A DNA stretch of 64,000 bases, from assembly GCF_024228675.1 (NCBI RefSeq), contig NZ_CP100461.1, forward strand, positions 3,407,398 to 3,471,397. The letters are read 5' to 3'. The position numbers and the translations under genes were made by a program. Origin of the DNA: Salinigranum marinum (lineage in GTDB: Archaea > Halobacteriota > Halobacteria > Halobacteriales > Haloferacaceae). This document shows positions 45,122 to 53,330 of the stretch, piece after piece (within the stretch, counting starts at the first letter, position 1; each line of letters opens with the position of its first letter). The notes under the pieces were generated by a model that saw only the letters and a list, made by a program, of their open reading frames with translations, did no database searches and was not told the DNA's origin.

Positions 45122-46519
45122 CTACTCGAGGGCGCTCGCGTCGACGGTCTCGCCGACGGGCACCCGCTCGCCGTCGCCGGGGCTGGCCAGCACCTCGCCC
45201 TCGGCGTAGACGACCGACCCGCGGACGACGGTCATCGTCGCCCGCCCGCGGAACCGTGCGCCGTCGAACGGCGTCGCCGTGCTCTTCGAGTGCAGGGACC
45301 GCCGATCGAGCGTCCACTCGACCGCCGGATCGACGACGGTGAAGTCCGCGTCGGTTCCCACTTGCAGCGAGCCTTTCTGCGGGTAGAGCCCCCAGAGCTT
45401 GGCCGGGCGGACACAGTGAAGCCGGATCCACTCGCCGAGCGAGAGCCGCCCCTCGTCGACGAACGTCGCCATCGCCGGGACCTCGGTCTCGACGCCCACG
45501 AACCCCGAGATGGACTCCCAGGTGTTCCCGAACGGGTCGGAGAGCCCCTTCTCCTCGTCGGTGTGGGGGGCGTGGTCGGTCGCGACGCAGTCGACACCGT
45601 CGCCGTCGATTCCCACCTCCCAGAGCCGGTCGCGCTCCGCAGTCGACCGGATCGGCGGCTGGACGCGGGCGGCGTTGCCCTTCTCGGCGTAGACGTCCTC
45701 GTCGAACCAGAGGTAGTGCGGGCACGTCTCCGCGCTGACGTTCACGCCGCGGGCCTTCCCCCTGGCGACGATCTCCGCGGCGGTCCCCGACGAGAGGTGG
45801 AACATGTGGACGGGACAGCCCGTGTGCTCCGAGAAGAGCGTGGTGCGCTGGACCGCCTCGGCCTCCGCGACGACGGGGCGCGACCGCGCGTGGTCGAGCG
45901 CCCGGTTCCGCCCCGCCGCCTTGGTCTCGGCCTCGTAAAACGAGAGGATGTCGTCGTTCTCCTCGTGAAAGCCCACCCGGAGGCCCGTCTCGGCGATCTC
46001 CTTCATCGCGTCGAACAGCTGGCCGTCGTTCGGCGGCTCGATCTCGCCGAACGTCGTCCCGAGGAACACCTTGTAGCCGGCCGCGCCGGCCTCCGCCAGC
46101 GGCGTCACCTGGGCCGTGTTCTCCGCCGTGAGCACGCCGTACGACTGGAAGTCGACGAGCGCGTCCCGGTCGGCAATCTCGTACACCCGGCGGAGTCGGT
46201 CGGGCGTCGAGACGATCGGGTCGGTGTTCGGCATCGCGATGAGCGTCGTGACGCCACCCGCGGCCGCCGCCCGCGTGATGGTCGTCCAGTCCTCCTTGTG
46301 CTCGTCGCCCGGCGACCGGGTGTGCACGTGACAGTCGACGACCCCCGGGAGCAGATACTGCCCGTCGAGGTCGACGACGCGATCGGCGCTCGGCAGGGAC
46401 GCCGGTGTGCCGATGGCCGCGATGGTTCCATCGGTGACGCCGACCGCGACGTCCCCGTCGAGGGGTCCATCGGGCGTGATGACTCTCCCGTTTACGAACA
46501 GACTGTCGAGTTCGTCCAT
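45122..46519 (-). CDS. allantoinase/dihydroorotase/hydantoinase family cyclic amidase
   Basis: A 465-residue metal-dependent amidohydrolase that opens cyclic amides or ureides. Seen: DCHVHTRSPGDEHKEDWTT (metal histidines), AGYKVFLGTTF (carboxylated lysine bridging two metals), ETCPHYLWF, and ATDHAPHTDEEKG (metal aspartate and histidine). It resembles allantoinase/AllB and HyuA more than dihydroorotase, which is separately present (55263-56624). The gene lies between the SsnA-like and cyclodeaminase genes on one strand. Substrate candidates: hydantoins, allantoin, dihydropyrimidines. Confidence 0.87.
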   Translation of the reverse strand: MDELDSLFVNGRVITPDGPLDGDVAVGVTDGTIAAIGTPASLPSADRVVDLDGQYLLPGVVDCHVHTRSPGDEHKEDWTTITRAAAAGGVTTLIAMPNTDPIVSTPDRLRRVYEIADRDALVDFQSYGVLTAENTAQVTPLAEAGAAGYKVFLGTTFGEIEPPNDGQLFDAMKEIAETGLRVGFHEENDDILSFYEAETKAAGRNRALDHARSRPVVAEAEAVQRTTLFSEHTGCPVHMFHLSSGTAAEIVARGKARGVNVSAETCPHYLWFDEDVYAEKGNAARVQPPIRSTAERDRLWEVGIDGDGVDCVATDHAPHTDEEKGLSDPFGNTWESISGFVGVETEVPAMATFVDEGRLSLGEWIRLHCVRPAKLWGLYPQKGSLQVGTDADFTVVDPAVEWTLDRRSLHSKSTATPFDGARFRGRATMTVVRGSVVYAEGEVLASPGDGERVPVGETVDASALE

Positions 46520-46612
46520 GCCGGACCATCCCCGCGGAGTACTATAACCTTCGGGGGCGACGCGGGTCCCCGGCTCTCGCCGCCCGTTCCTGTGGCCTGC
46601 TCGCCCGACGGA

Positions 46613-48118
46613 TTACGACGACCCCGAGGGCGAGAGCGAGGGGGACCACTCCGCGTCGCCGAGCGCGTCGAGCCCGGCCCGGTCGGCGATAGTCGACGCC
46701 CGGCGGTCGGCTTCGGCCGCCAGCTCCGGGTAGCGGTCGACGACGCCCGGGGCCCGTCCGTCCTCGTAGACGACGCGGCCGTCACAGACGACGGTGTCGA
46801 CCTCGTGGCCGAGCGCCTGATAGACGACGCACGCCGCGGGGTTCGGCTCCGCGCGGAGGTGTGCGAACGACGTGTCGAGACAGACGACGTCCGCTCGCTT
46901 CCCGGCCTCCAGGGAGCCGAGGTCGTCGCCCCGGCCGATCGCCCGCGCTCCCCGGATCGTCGCCATCTCGAGGACCCGTTCTGCGGTCACGGCGGCGGGG
47001 TCCCCGGTCTTCCCCTGGTGTGACAGTGCCGCCAGCCGCATGTCGGCGATCACGCTCGTCGTGTCGTTCTGACACGAGTTGTCGGTGCCGAGACCGACCG
47101 CGACTCCCGAGGAGAGGAGCGACGGCACCGGTGCGACGCCGGAGCCGAGCGCGAGGTTCGTCGCGATGTTGTGTGAGACGCTCGTGTTCGACCGCGCGAG
47201 CAGTCCGATGTCACGCTCGGACACCTGCACGCAGTGGCCGAGCAGCGTCCGCTCGCCCAGGTAGCCGGCGGCGTCGAGGTGCTCGATGCTCGAGGCGAGG
47301 TGTCGCTCCTGCTCCGGCGTCTCCGCGGCGTGGGTCGTCGTCATCACGTCGTACCGCTCGGCGAGGTCGTACGCCCGTTCGAGACCCTCCGCCGAGACGC
47401 CCCAGGCGAGGTACGGCGCGGGCCAGACCGATTGACGCCCGTCGCTCGTGCCGTGGTACCGCTCGATCAGGGACTCGGTTCGGCTGATCGCCTCGTCGGT
47501 ATCGACGGGCTCGCTCTCGGGGTGGACGACGTCCGACTCTTTCCGGAGCTGCGTCCGGACGTACGCGTCGAGCGCGTCGTCGGACGCCTCGTCGAGGAAG
47601 CCGTGGGCGTAGATGTTGCGCACGCCGGCCGCCTCGTAGACGGCCAGCTTCCGAGCGATGACGTCGTCGTCGTACCCCGTTCCCGTCCCCCCGGCGTTCT
47701 CGACGAAGGTCGTGATGCCGCCCTGCAGCGACTCCGCGCAGTACAACGCCGCGGCCACCGCGTGGTCGTCGGCGTCCATTGCCGCCACGAACGGCCGCTT
47801 CGCGTTGAACAGCCAGTCGTACAGCCGTCTCCGCTTTCCGAACCCGCGGGACAGAATATCGGCCACGTGGACGTGTGCGTTGATAAAGCCCGGGAGCACG
47901 ACGTGTCCACGCGCGTCGACGACGCGGTCGGCGTCGTGTGCCGCGGTGAGTTCGTCGACGGGCCCGACGGCGCGAATCGTGCCGCCGTCGATCGCCACCG
48001 CGCCGTCTTTCACTACCGTCCGACTGGGATCCATCGTGACGACGGTCCCGCCACGTATGAGTATGTCAACCACTGTTTCAGGCTCCGGTGCGGTGTTGAC
48101 CGACGCGCCACTTAACAC
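46613..48118 (-). CDS. amidohydrolase of the SsnA/TRZ/ATZ deaminase group
   Basis: A 501-residue metal-dependent deaminase. Hallmarks: LPGFINAHVHVADIL (metal histidines), TTTHAAETPEQ (histidine), LGHCVQVSERDI (histidine), and LGTDNSCQND (aspartate). The family removes amino or halide groups from aromatic N-heterocycles (guanine, cytosine, triazines, 5'-adenosyl compounds) and includes E. coli SsnA, an aminohydrolase in uric acid breakdown. The start is uncertain: ATG 48118 is used, but GTG 48073 gives a more typical N-terminus. It is downstream of the permease genes on the same strand. Confidence 0.87.
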   Translation of the reverse strand: MLSGASVNTAPEPETVVDILIRGGTVVTMDPSRTVVKDGAVAIDGGTIRAVGPVDELTAAHDADRVVDARGHVVLPGFINAHVHVADILSRGFGKRRRLYDWLFNAKRPFVAAMDADDHAVAAALYCAESLQGGITTFVENAGGTGTGYDDDVIARKLAVYEAAGVRNIYAHGFLDEASDDALDAYVRTQLRKESDVVHPESEPVDTDEAISRTESLIERYHGTSDGRQSVWPAPYLAWGVSAEGLERAYDLAERYDVMTTTHAAETPEQERHLASSIEHLDAAGYLGERTLLGHCVQVSERDIGLLARSNTSVSHNIATNLALGSGVAPVPSLLSSGVAVGLGTDNSCQNDTTSVIADMRLAALSHQGKTGDPAAVTAERVLEMATIRGARAIGRGDDLGSLEAGKRADVVCLDTSFAHLRAEPNPAACVVYQALGHEVDTVVCDGRVVYEDGRAPGVVDRYPELAAEADRRASTIADRAGLDALGDAEWSPSLSPSGSS

Positions 48119-48228
48119 CGCGGAATCCCTCGGACACGTCGGTCAGGGAGGCACGCGAGGCTCGGTCGTCGGTCCGGGCGTCGGATCAGCGTGTGAAAAG
48201 GAAGCGAGGAGGAACGGACGGGCGGCGG

Positions 48229-49269
48229 TCAGGGGTCGGGCGGTGACTCCGTCGAACTCGCCTCGGACTCTGCGGGGGCACGCCGGGGGGCGTGGCGGTT
48301 GACCCACTCGCCGATGAACCGGAGCTTCGGGAGGACGCCGTCGGGCGCGTAGACGATGAGCACGATGAGGAGTGCCCCGTAGACCATGTAGGTCGCCGAC
48401 CCGTACGCCCCGCCGAACTCGGTGATCGCCATGTGCTGCATCGGGAAGACGAGGAACGTCCCGATGATCGGACCGAGCAGCGTCCCGGCGCCGCCGATCA
48501 CCGGGGTGATGGCGTACAGCACGGACTGGTTCACGGAGAACATGTACTGCGGGTCGAGGTACTGGATGTACGTCGCGTACATCGCACCGGCCAGCCCCGT
48601 GAGCACCGCACAGAGCAGCCAGGTGTACATCTTGTACCGTGGGACGTCGATCCCGAGCGACGAGGCCGCCACCTGGTCGTCGCGGATCGCCATCATGTAG
48701 TAGCCGATCTTCGAGTAGCGGAACCAGACCGACATCAAGAACGCGACGACCAAAAGGCCGAGGGCGAGGCGGTAGTGGCCGGTCTGCGAGAGGTTCAGGA
48801 GGGGATCGCCGGTGACTGTCGCGGGGACCAGCGAGAAGCCCCGCTCACCGCCAGTGAAGTCCCTGAAGTAACGGGCGAGAAAGCGCATCCCTTCGACGAC
48901 CGTGATCGTCGCGAGCGCGAAGTAGTGGCCCGTCAGCTTGAACGACGGGTAGCCGATGACGAGCGCCGCCATGACGGTCAGGACCATCCCGACGGCGAAC
49001 GCGACGATGTACGGGAGCTCGAACGTCACCATGAGGATCCCGATGCTGTAGCCGGTGAGCCCGAAGAACACCGAGTTCCCGAGCGAGATTTGCCCGCCGA
49101 ACCCACCGATGAGGTTCCACGAGATCGCCGCGACCGTGATGATGTACGTCAGGATCAGGAGGTGGACCCACTTCGTGGCGAGGACGCCGGGCAGGAACGC
49201 CGCGGCGATCACCAGCGCGATCCCCAGGTAGACGGGCGGCCGGGCCAGCGCCGAGGCGACGTCTCGCAC
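48229..49269 (-). CDS. livM: branched-chain-type ABC transporter permease LivM
   Basis: A 346-residue permease with about nine helices. The signatures NLIGGFGGQISLGNSVFFGLTGYSIG and SKIGYYMMAIRDDQVAASSLGIDV are the LivM-type cytoplasmic loop (about 150-220) that contacts the ATPases. A soluble C-tail is charged. Gene start is 16 bp after the stop of livH. Together with livH, livG, livF and a substrate-binding protein it makes a complete importer. HAAT-family members take amino acids, urea or amides, so substrate is not fixed by family. Confidence 0.93.
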   Translation of the reverse strand: MRDVASALARPPVYLGIALVIAAAFLPGVLATKWVHLLILTYIITVAAISWNLIGGFGGQISLGNSVFFGLTGYSIGILMVTFELPYIVAFAVGMVLTVMAALVIGYPSFKLTGHYFALATITVVEGMRFLARYFRDFTGGERGFSLVPATVTGDPLLNLSQTGHYRLALGLLVVAFLMSVWFRYSKIGYYMMAIRDDQVAASSLGIDVPRYKMYTWLLCAVLTGLAGAMYATYIQYLDPQYMFSVNQSVLYAITPVIGGAGTLLGPIIGTFLVFPMQHMAITEFGGAYGSATYMVYGALLIVLIVYAPDGVLPKLRFIGEWVNRHAPRRAPAESEASSTESPPDP

Positions 49270-49285
49270 GCCACCTTGCAGAGTG

Positions 49286-50200
49286 CTAATGGCTCATCCC
49301 CCCGGTTCGACCGGCGAACAGCTGATTGATCCGATAGCGGATCATCGTCCCCCGACCGGTCGACCGGAGGATCAACACGGCGATGAAGAGGGCGAAGTAG
49401 ATCGGCGGCGCGAGCGACGGCGAGATGTAGTAGCTGATGAACGAGTCGATGACGCCGATCCCGAGTCCGGCGGTGAGCGCGCCGGTGATGCTCCCGAGCC
49501 CCCCGAGCGTCACGATGACGAACGCCACGAGGAGGAGAAAGTTCGCGCTGATCGGCACGACCGAGCGCGTCGCGATGAGGACGCTTCCGCCCACGCCGGC
49601 GAGGCCGATCCCCAGCCCGAACGTGAGGGTGTAGATGCGGTCGATGTTGACGCCGAACGGCCGGGCGAGCGTCGGGGACTGCGCGGTCGCCCGGATCGCC
49701 AGGCCGATCTTCGTCCGGTACAAGAACAGGTAGAGGATCCCAGTCAGGACGATCGCGACGACGAAACCGTAGAGACGGACCTCCTGGATGTCGACACCGA
49801 GCACCGAGATCCCGCCGTAGCCGGCACCGGCGCTCCGCGGTGCGGAGCCGAACAGCAGTTGCGCGAAGTTCTGGAAGATCCACAGCAGGCCGAGGGTGGC
49901 GAACACCTGTGCGGCGATCGACTCGTCGATGACGCGCTTGATGACTACCTGCTCGCTGACGACACCGAACAGGAAGAACACCGGACCGACGACGAGCGTC
50001 GCCACGAACGGGTCGATCCCGAAGAAGGCCCACAGGACGTGTGCGAGATACATCGCGAGCAACACGTACGTGCCGTGTGCGACGTTGACGATGTCCATCA
50101 CGCCGAACACCAGCGTGAGCCCCATCGCCATCAGTGCGAGGATACCACCGGTAAGGAGGCCATTGGTCACGAGCTGTGCCCATAACCCGAGGTCTATCAT
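49286..50200 (-). CDS. livH: branched-chain-type ABC transporter permease LivH
   Basis: A 304-residue permease of eight or so helices. Seen: MALGLTLVFGVMDIVNVAHGTYVLLAMYLA (classic LivH start), YLFLYRTKIGLAIRATAQSPTLARPFGVN (coupling loop), and SITGALTAGLGIGVIDSFISY near the C-terminus. It is first of five minus-strand genes (livH, livM, deaminase, cyclic amidase, cyclodeaminase), divergent from the binding-protein gene. A TATA element precedes it. Confidence 0.94.
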   Translation of the reverse strand: MIDLGLWAQLVTNGLLTGGILALMAMGLTLVFGVMDIVNVAHGTYVLLAMYLAHVLWAFFGIDPFVATLVVGPVFFLFGVVSEQVVIKRVIDESIAAQVFATLGLLWIFQNFAQLLFGSAPRSAGAGYGGISVLGVDIQEVRLYGFVVAIVLTGILYLFLYRTKIGLAIRATAQSPTLARPFGVNIDRIYTLTFGLGIGLAGVGGSVLIATRSVVPISANFLLLVAFVIVTLGGLGSITGALTAGLGIGVIDSFISYYISPSLAPPIYFALFIAVLILRSTGRGTMIRYRINQLFAGRTGGMSH

Positions 50201-50222
50201 ACCTTGTCAGGGATGCCCGTGA

Positions 50223-50230
50223 TAATTAAA
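50223..50230 (-). promoter_or_regulatory. TATA box of the livH operon
   Basis: TTTAATTA on the minus strand, 23-30 bp before ATG 50200. It starts the minus-strand operon through the amidohydrolases. Confidence 0.5.
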
Positions 50231-50320
50231 GCTGTTGTCGACGGCCAGTGTCACCCTCGGTATGCCGATACGACGACCGCGAGTGGGTTCCGAAGTTCAG
50301 TCTCTTATGCCCCTTAGCAT

Positions 50321-50341
50321 CTACATACACAACCTATGTGG
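50321..50341. promoter_or_regulatory. imperfect inverted repeat between the divergent liv operons
   Basis: CTACATA-CACAACC-TATGTGG, arms match at six of seven positions (ACATA/TATGT exact), midway between the two promoters. A dimeric regulator could control both operons from here. Confidence 0.35.
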
Positions 50342-50390
50342 GTAAGGAGTTTTCATCCGATGCATTCTCGATGACCGCCGTAGGAAAAGA

Positions 50391-50398
50391 TTTAAATA
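50391..50398 (+). promoter_or_regulatory. TATA box of the livK operon
   Basis: TTTAAATA lies 29-36 bp before ATG 50427 and heads the plus-strand operon of binding protein, ATPases and CapA-like gene. Confidence 0.5.
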
Positions 50399-50426
50399 AG
50401 GGTGACAGATTACGTGTTACGTAGCT

Positions 50427-51833
50427 ATGACAAATACTATCAACCGCAGGAGAGTGTTGCAGACGATCGGTGCAGGCGGTGTCGCCGGGCTCGCCGGCTG
50501 CGCCGGTGGCGACGGTGGCGACGGCGGTTCGTCGGACGGTGGCTCGTCCGACGGCGGTTCCTCCGACGGCGGCTCCGACGAATCGACGGGAACCGCGACG
50601 GGCTCTACCGGAGGCGAGGGACCGATCACGCTCGGGCTGAACTTCCCGCTCTCGGGCGGACTCGCCCTGTCGGGCACCGAGTCGGCGCGCGGCGTCGAAC
50701 TGGCCGTGCAGACGATCAACGCCAACGGTGGCGTCAACGGTCGGGAGTTCGAGATCATCAAGCGGGACGCCCAGAACTCCGACGCGGGCGTGAGCAACGT
50801 CCAGGCGTTCGCCACGTCCGACGACGTCGACGTGATCATCGGCTCGTTCTCGAGCAGTATCGCCAAGGCCTCCTCTGAGGCCGCGGCCCGCTACGACAAG
50901 GTGTACTGGGAGACCACGGGCTTCGCGCCGTCGATCAGCGAGCCGGGCTACCAGAACGTCTTCCACAGCAACGCCCGGACGACGACGTACGGGCAGTTGG
51001 CCGGGCGACTCCTCGACAACGTGATCGCACCCGCGCTGGAGAAGCCGACCGAGGACCTCTCGCTCGTCATCCTCTACGAGAACGGCGAGTTCGGGAGCGC
51101 GACCCGCGACGAAGTGAACGCCCAGCAGGAGGAGTACGGCTACGAGGTCGCCGAGGAGATCGGCTACCCGGCGTTCGAGACGAGCGACCTCTCGTCGGCG
51201 ATCGAACGGTTCAAACAGGCCGAACCCGACGTGGTCTACCACTCGGGCTACAACGCGGACACGAACCTCTTCTGGCAACAGGCCGCGGACCTCGACTTCT
51301 ACGTCCCGGCGTGTCTCGGCAACGGGACCGCGTACGTGCTGGGAAGCTTCGTTGACGCCGTCGGCTCGACGACCGCCGAGGGGATCATCAACTCCAGCCA
51401 GCCCCACTACAACCTCAACGAGTCGTACGCCCCCGGCGTCGCCGACATCCTCTCGCAGTACACCGACGAGTACGGCGAGACCCCGATCTCACAGCTCCCC
51501 AACACGACGTACTCGTGTATGGAGATCCTGGCCGAGGTCGCGCGGGACACCGCGTCGTTCTCGCCCGCGGACGTCGAGTCGGCGGTGCTCGATCTCGACA
51601 TCCCCTTCGGCGAACTCGCAAACGGCTTCGGCGCGAGCTACGACGAGGAGTACCACCGCAACGAGCGGGTGCGCGTCGCCGGGATGCAGTGGCAGCCGGA
51701 CACGTTCACCGAGGACACCCACCACCCCGAGCAGAGCGACGGGACGCTGGACGTGTACGGCGTCTATCCGGACGAGGCCAAAGTCGGCTACACGGAGACG
51801 ACGTCGATCCCACGCCCGGACTACACGCAGTAA
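50427..51833 (+). CDS. livK: Liv-type ABC transporter substrate-binding lipoprotein
   Basis: A 468-residue exported binding protein. NRRRVLQTIGAGGVAGLAGC is a Tat signal with a lipobox, followed by a GGSSD-repeat linker (about residues 33-53) of four units typical of haloarchaeal surface lipoproteins. The periplasmic-binding-protein type I domain begins ITLGLNFPLSGGLALSGTESARGVELAVQTINANGG. Fold relatives bind branched-chain amino acids, urea or amides. It is divergent from livH, and livG follows 69 bp later. The substrate probably matches that of the nearby cyclic amidase and deaminase. Confidence 0.92.
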   Translation: MTNTINRRRVLQTIGAGGVAGLAGCAGGDGGDGGSSDGGSSDGGSSDGGSDESTGTATGSTGGEGPITLGLNFPLSGGLALSGTESARGVELAVQTINANGGVNGREFEIIKRDAQNSDAGVSNVQAFATSDDVDVIIGSFSSSIAKASSEAAARYDKVYWETTGFAPSISEPGYQNVFHSNARTTTYGQLAGRLLDNVIAPALEKPTEDLSLVILYENGEFGSATRDEVNAQQEEYGYEVAEEIGYPAFETSDLSSAIERFKQAEPDVVYHSGYNADTNLFWQQAADLDFYVPACLGNGTAYVLGSFVDAVGSTTAEGIINSSQPHYNLNESYAPGVADILSQYTDEYGETPISQLPNTTYSCMEILAEVARDTASFSPADVESAVLDLDIPFGELANGFGASYDEEYHRNERVRVAGMQWQPDTFTEDTHHPEQSDGTLDVYGVYPDEAKVGYTETTSIPRPDYTQ

Positions 51834-51902
51834 GCCGGCAGGAACCGAGCGGATCAGATAACTTATCGGGGTGCCACGGCTACGCACGCACTCTCATACA
51901 CC

Positions 51903-52607
51903 ATGTTACTCGAAATAGACAACGTGACGAAACGGTTCGGTGGGATCGTCGCGATCGACGGCGTCAGCGTCGACATCGACGCCGGACCGATCACGGGGAT
52001 CATCGGCCCGAACGGCGCGGGGAAGACGACGCTGTTCAACCTCATCGCTGGCACGTACACCCCGACGGAGGGGTCGATCCGGCTCCACGGCGAGGACGTC
52101 GCCGGTCTCCCCGCGAACGAGATCGCAAAGCGCGGCATCGGGCGGACGTTCCAGATCCCTCGACCGTTCGGCGAGATGACCGTCGAGGAGAACCTGCTGG
52201 TCGCCAACTACGACCTCCCGGCGGAGGAGCGATCCGCGCGGGTCGACGAGACGCTCGACCTGCTCGATCTGACGCACCAGCGCGACACCGAGGGAGAGAA
52301 CCTCTCGGGCGGCCAGCAGACGCTCCTGGAGATCGGGCGCGTGCTGATGCTCGACCCCGATCTCATCCTCCTCGACGAACCCGCGGCGGGGGTCAACCCG
52401 AAGCTCGTCGACCGGATCGCGTCGCTCATCGAGACGAGTCGCGGCGACCGGACGTTCGTCATCGTCGAGCACGACGTCACGCTTATCTCGCGGCTCTGCG
52501 ACCGGGTGCTCGTGCTGAACGAGGGACGGCTCATCGCCGACGGCGACATCAACGAGATCAAGAACGATCCGGAGGTCAGACAGGCGTATCTCGGGGGTGG
52601 CGCATGA
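51903..52607 (+). CDS. livG: Liv-type ABC transporter ATPase LivG
   Basis: A 234-residue ATPase. Walker A GPNGAGKTTLF, signature ENLSGGQQTLLEIGRVL, Walker B DLILLDEPAAG and switch histidine EHDVTL are all intact. At 234 residues it is slightly shorter than bacterial LivG, losing part of the insert. Its stop overlaps livF start (ATGA), so the two ATPases are translationally coupled. Confidence 0.94.
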   Translation: MLLEIDNVTKRFGGIVAIDGVSVDIDAGPITGIIGPNGAGKTTLFNLIAGTYTPTEGSIRLHGEDVAGLPANEIAKRGIGRTFQIPRPFGEMTVEENLLVANYDLPAEERSARVDETLDLLDLTHQRDTEGENLSGGQQTLLEIGRVLMLDPDLILLDEPAAGVNPKLVDRIASLIETSRGDRTFVIVEHDVTLISRLCDRVLVLNEGRLIADGDINEIKNDPEVRQAYLGGGA

Positions 52608-53329
52608 CCGACGCGGTCCTCGAAGTCAGAGGCCTGGCGGCGGGCTACGGCCCGGTCGACGTACTGCAGGACGTCAACCTCGACGTCCCGGCCGGGAAGA
52701 TAGTCGGCATCATCGGCCCGAACGGGACGGGCAAGTCGACGCTGCTCAAGACGATCATCGGAATCGCCGACAAGCAGGCCGGCGAGATCCGGTACGACGG
52801 CGGCCCGCTCGAAGCGGTCGCCCCGCACAACCTGATCGAACGGGGGATCGCGTACATGCCCCAGGGTGACCGGGTATTTCCGGACATGACGGTCAAGGAC
52901 AACCTCCGCGTCGGCGGCTACGTCGTCGACGACGACCGCTTCCAGGAGGCACTCGCCGACGTGTACGACCTCTACCCCGTCTTGGAGGAGAAACAGGACC
53001 AGAAGGCGAGCACGCTGAGCGGCGGCCAGCAGACGATGTTGAGCTTCGGGATGGCGCTGGCGAACCAGCCACAGCTCATCCTGCTCGACGAACCCTCTGC
53101 CGGTCTGGCACCCGATCTGGTGGACGAACTCTTCGCACAGATCAAACGGCTCCGCGACACCGGCATGCCGTTCCTCGTCGTCGAACAGTCGGTTCGCGCG
53201 TTGCTGGACAACTGCGACTACGTGTACGTCATCGAGGGCGGGACGACCGTCTTCGACGGCACCCCGGGCGACCTCCGGGGAGAGGAAGACCTCATGCGGA
53301 TGTACCTCGCGCTCGAGGAGAACGAGTGA
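52604..53329 (+). CDS. livF: Liv-type ABC transporter ATPase LivF
   Basis: A 241-residue ATPase. Walker A IGPNGTGKSTLLKTI, signature LSGGQQTMLSFGMAL, Walker B QLILLDEPSAGLAPDLV, and a Q-loop MPQGDRVFPDMTVKDNL are present. The start overlaps livG. Only 1 bp separates its stop from the CapA-like gene, so that gene is probably part of the same transcript. Confidence 0.94.
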   Translation: MTDAVLEVRGLAAGYGPVDVLQDVNLDVPAGKIVGIIGPNGTGKSTLLKTIIGIADKQAGEIRYDGGPLEAVAPHNLIERGIAYMPQGDRVFPDMTVKDNLRVGGYVVDDDRFQEALADVYDLYPVLEEKQDQKASTLSGGQQTMLSFGMALANQPQLILLDEPSAGLAPDLVDELFAQIKRLRDTGMPFLVVEQSVRALLDNCDYVYVIEGGTTVFDGTPGDLRGEEDLMRMYLALEENE

Positions 53330-53330
53330 G

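Noticed and set aside
44039-47023. A 994-residue plus-strand frame
   Set aside because: It lies antisense to three recognised enzymes, with an arginine- and valine-rich composition typical of a GC-rich shadow frame.
51352-51861. Second plus-strand frame within the binding protein gene
   Set aside because: Overlaps livK in another frame with a Ser/Thr/Arg-rich, unstructured translation.
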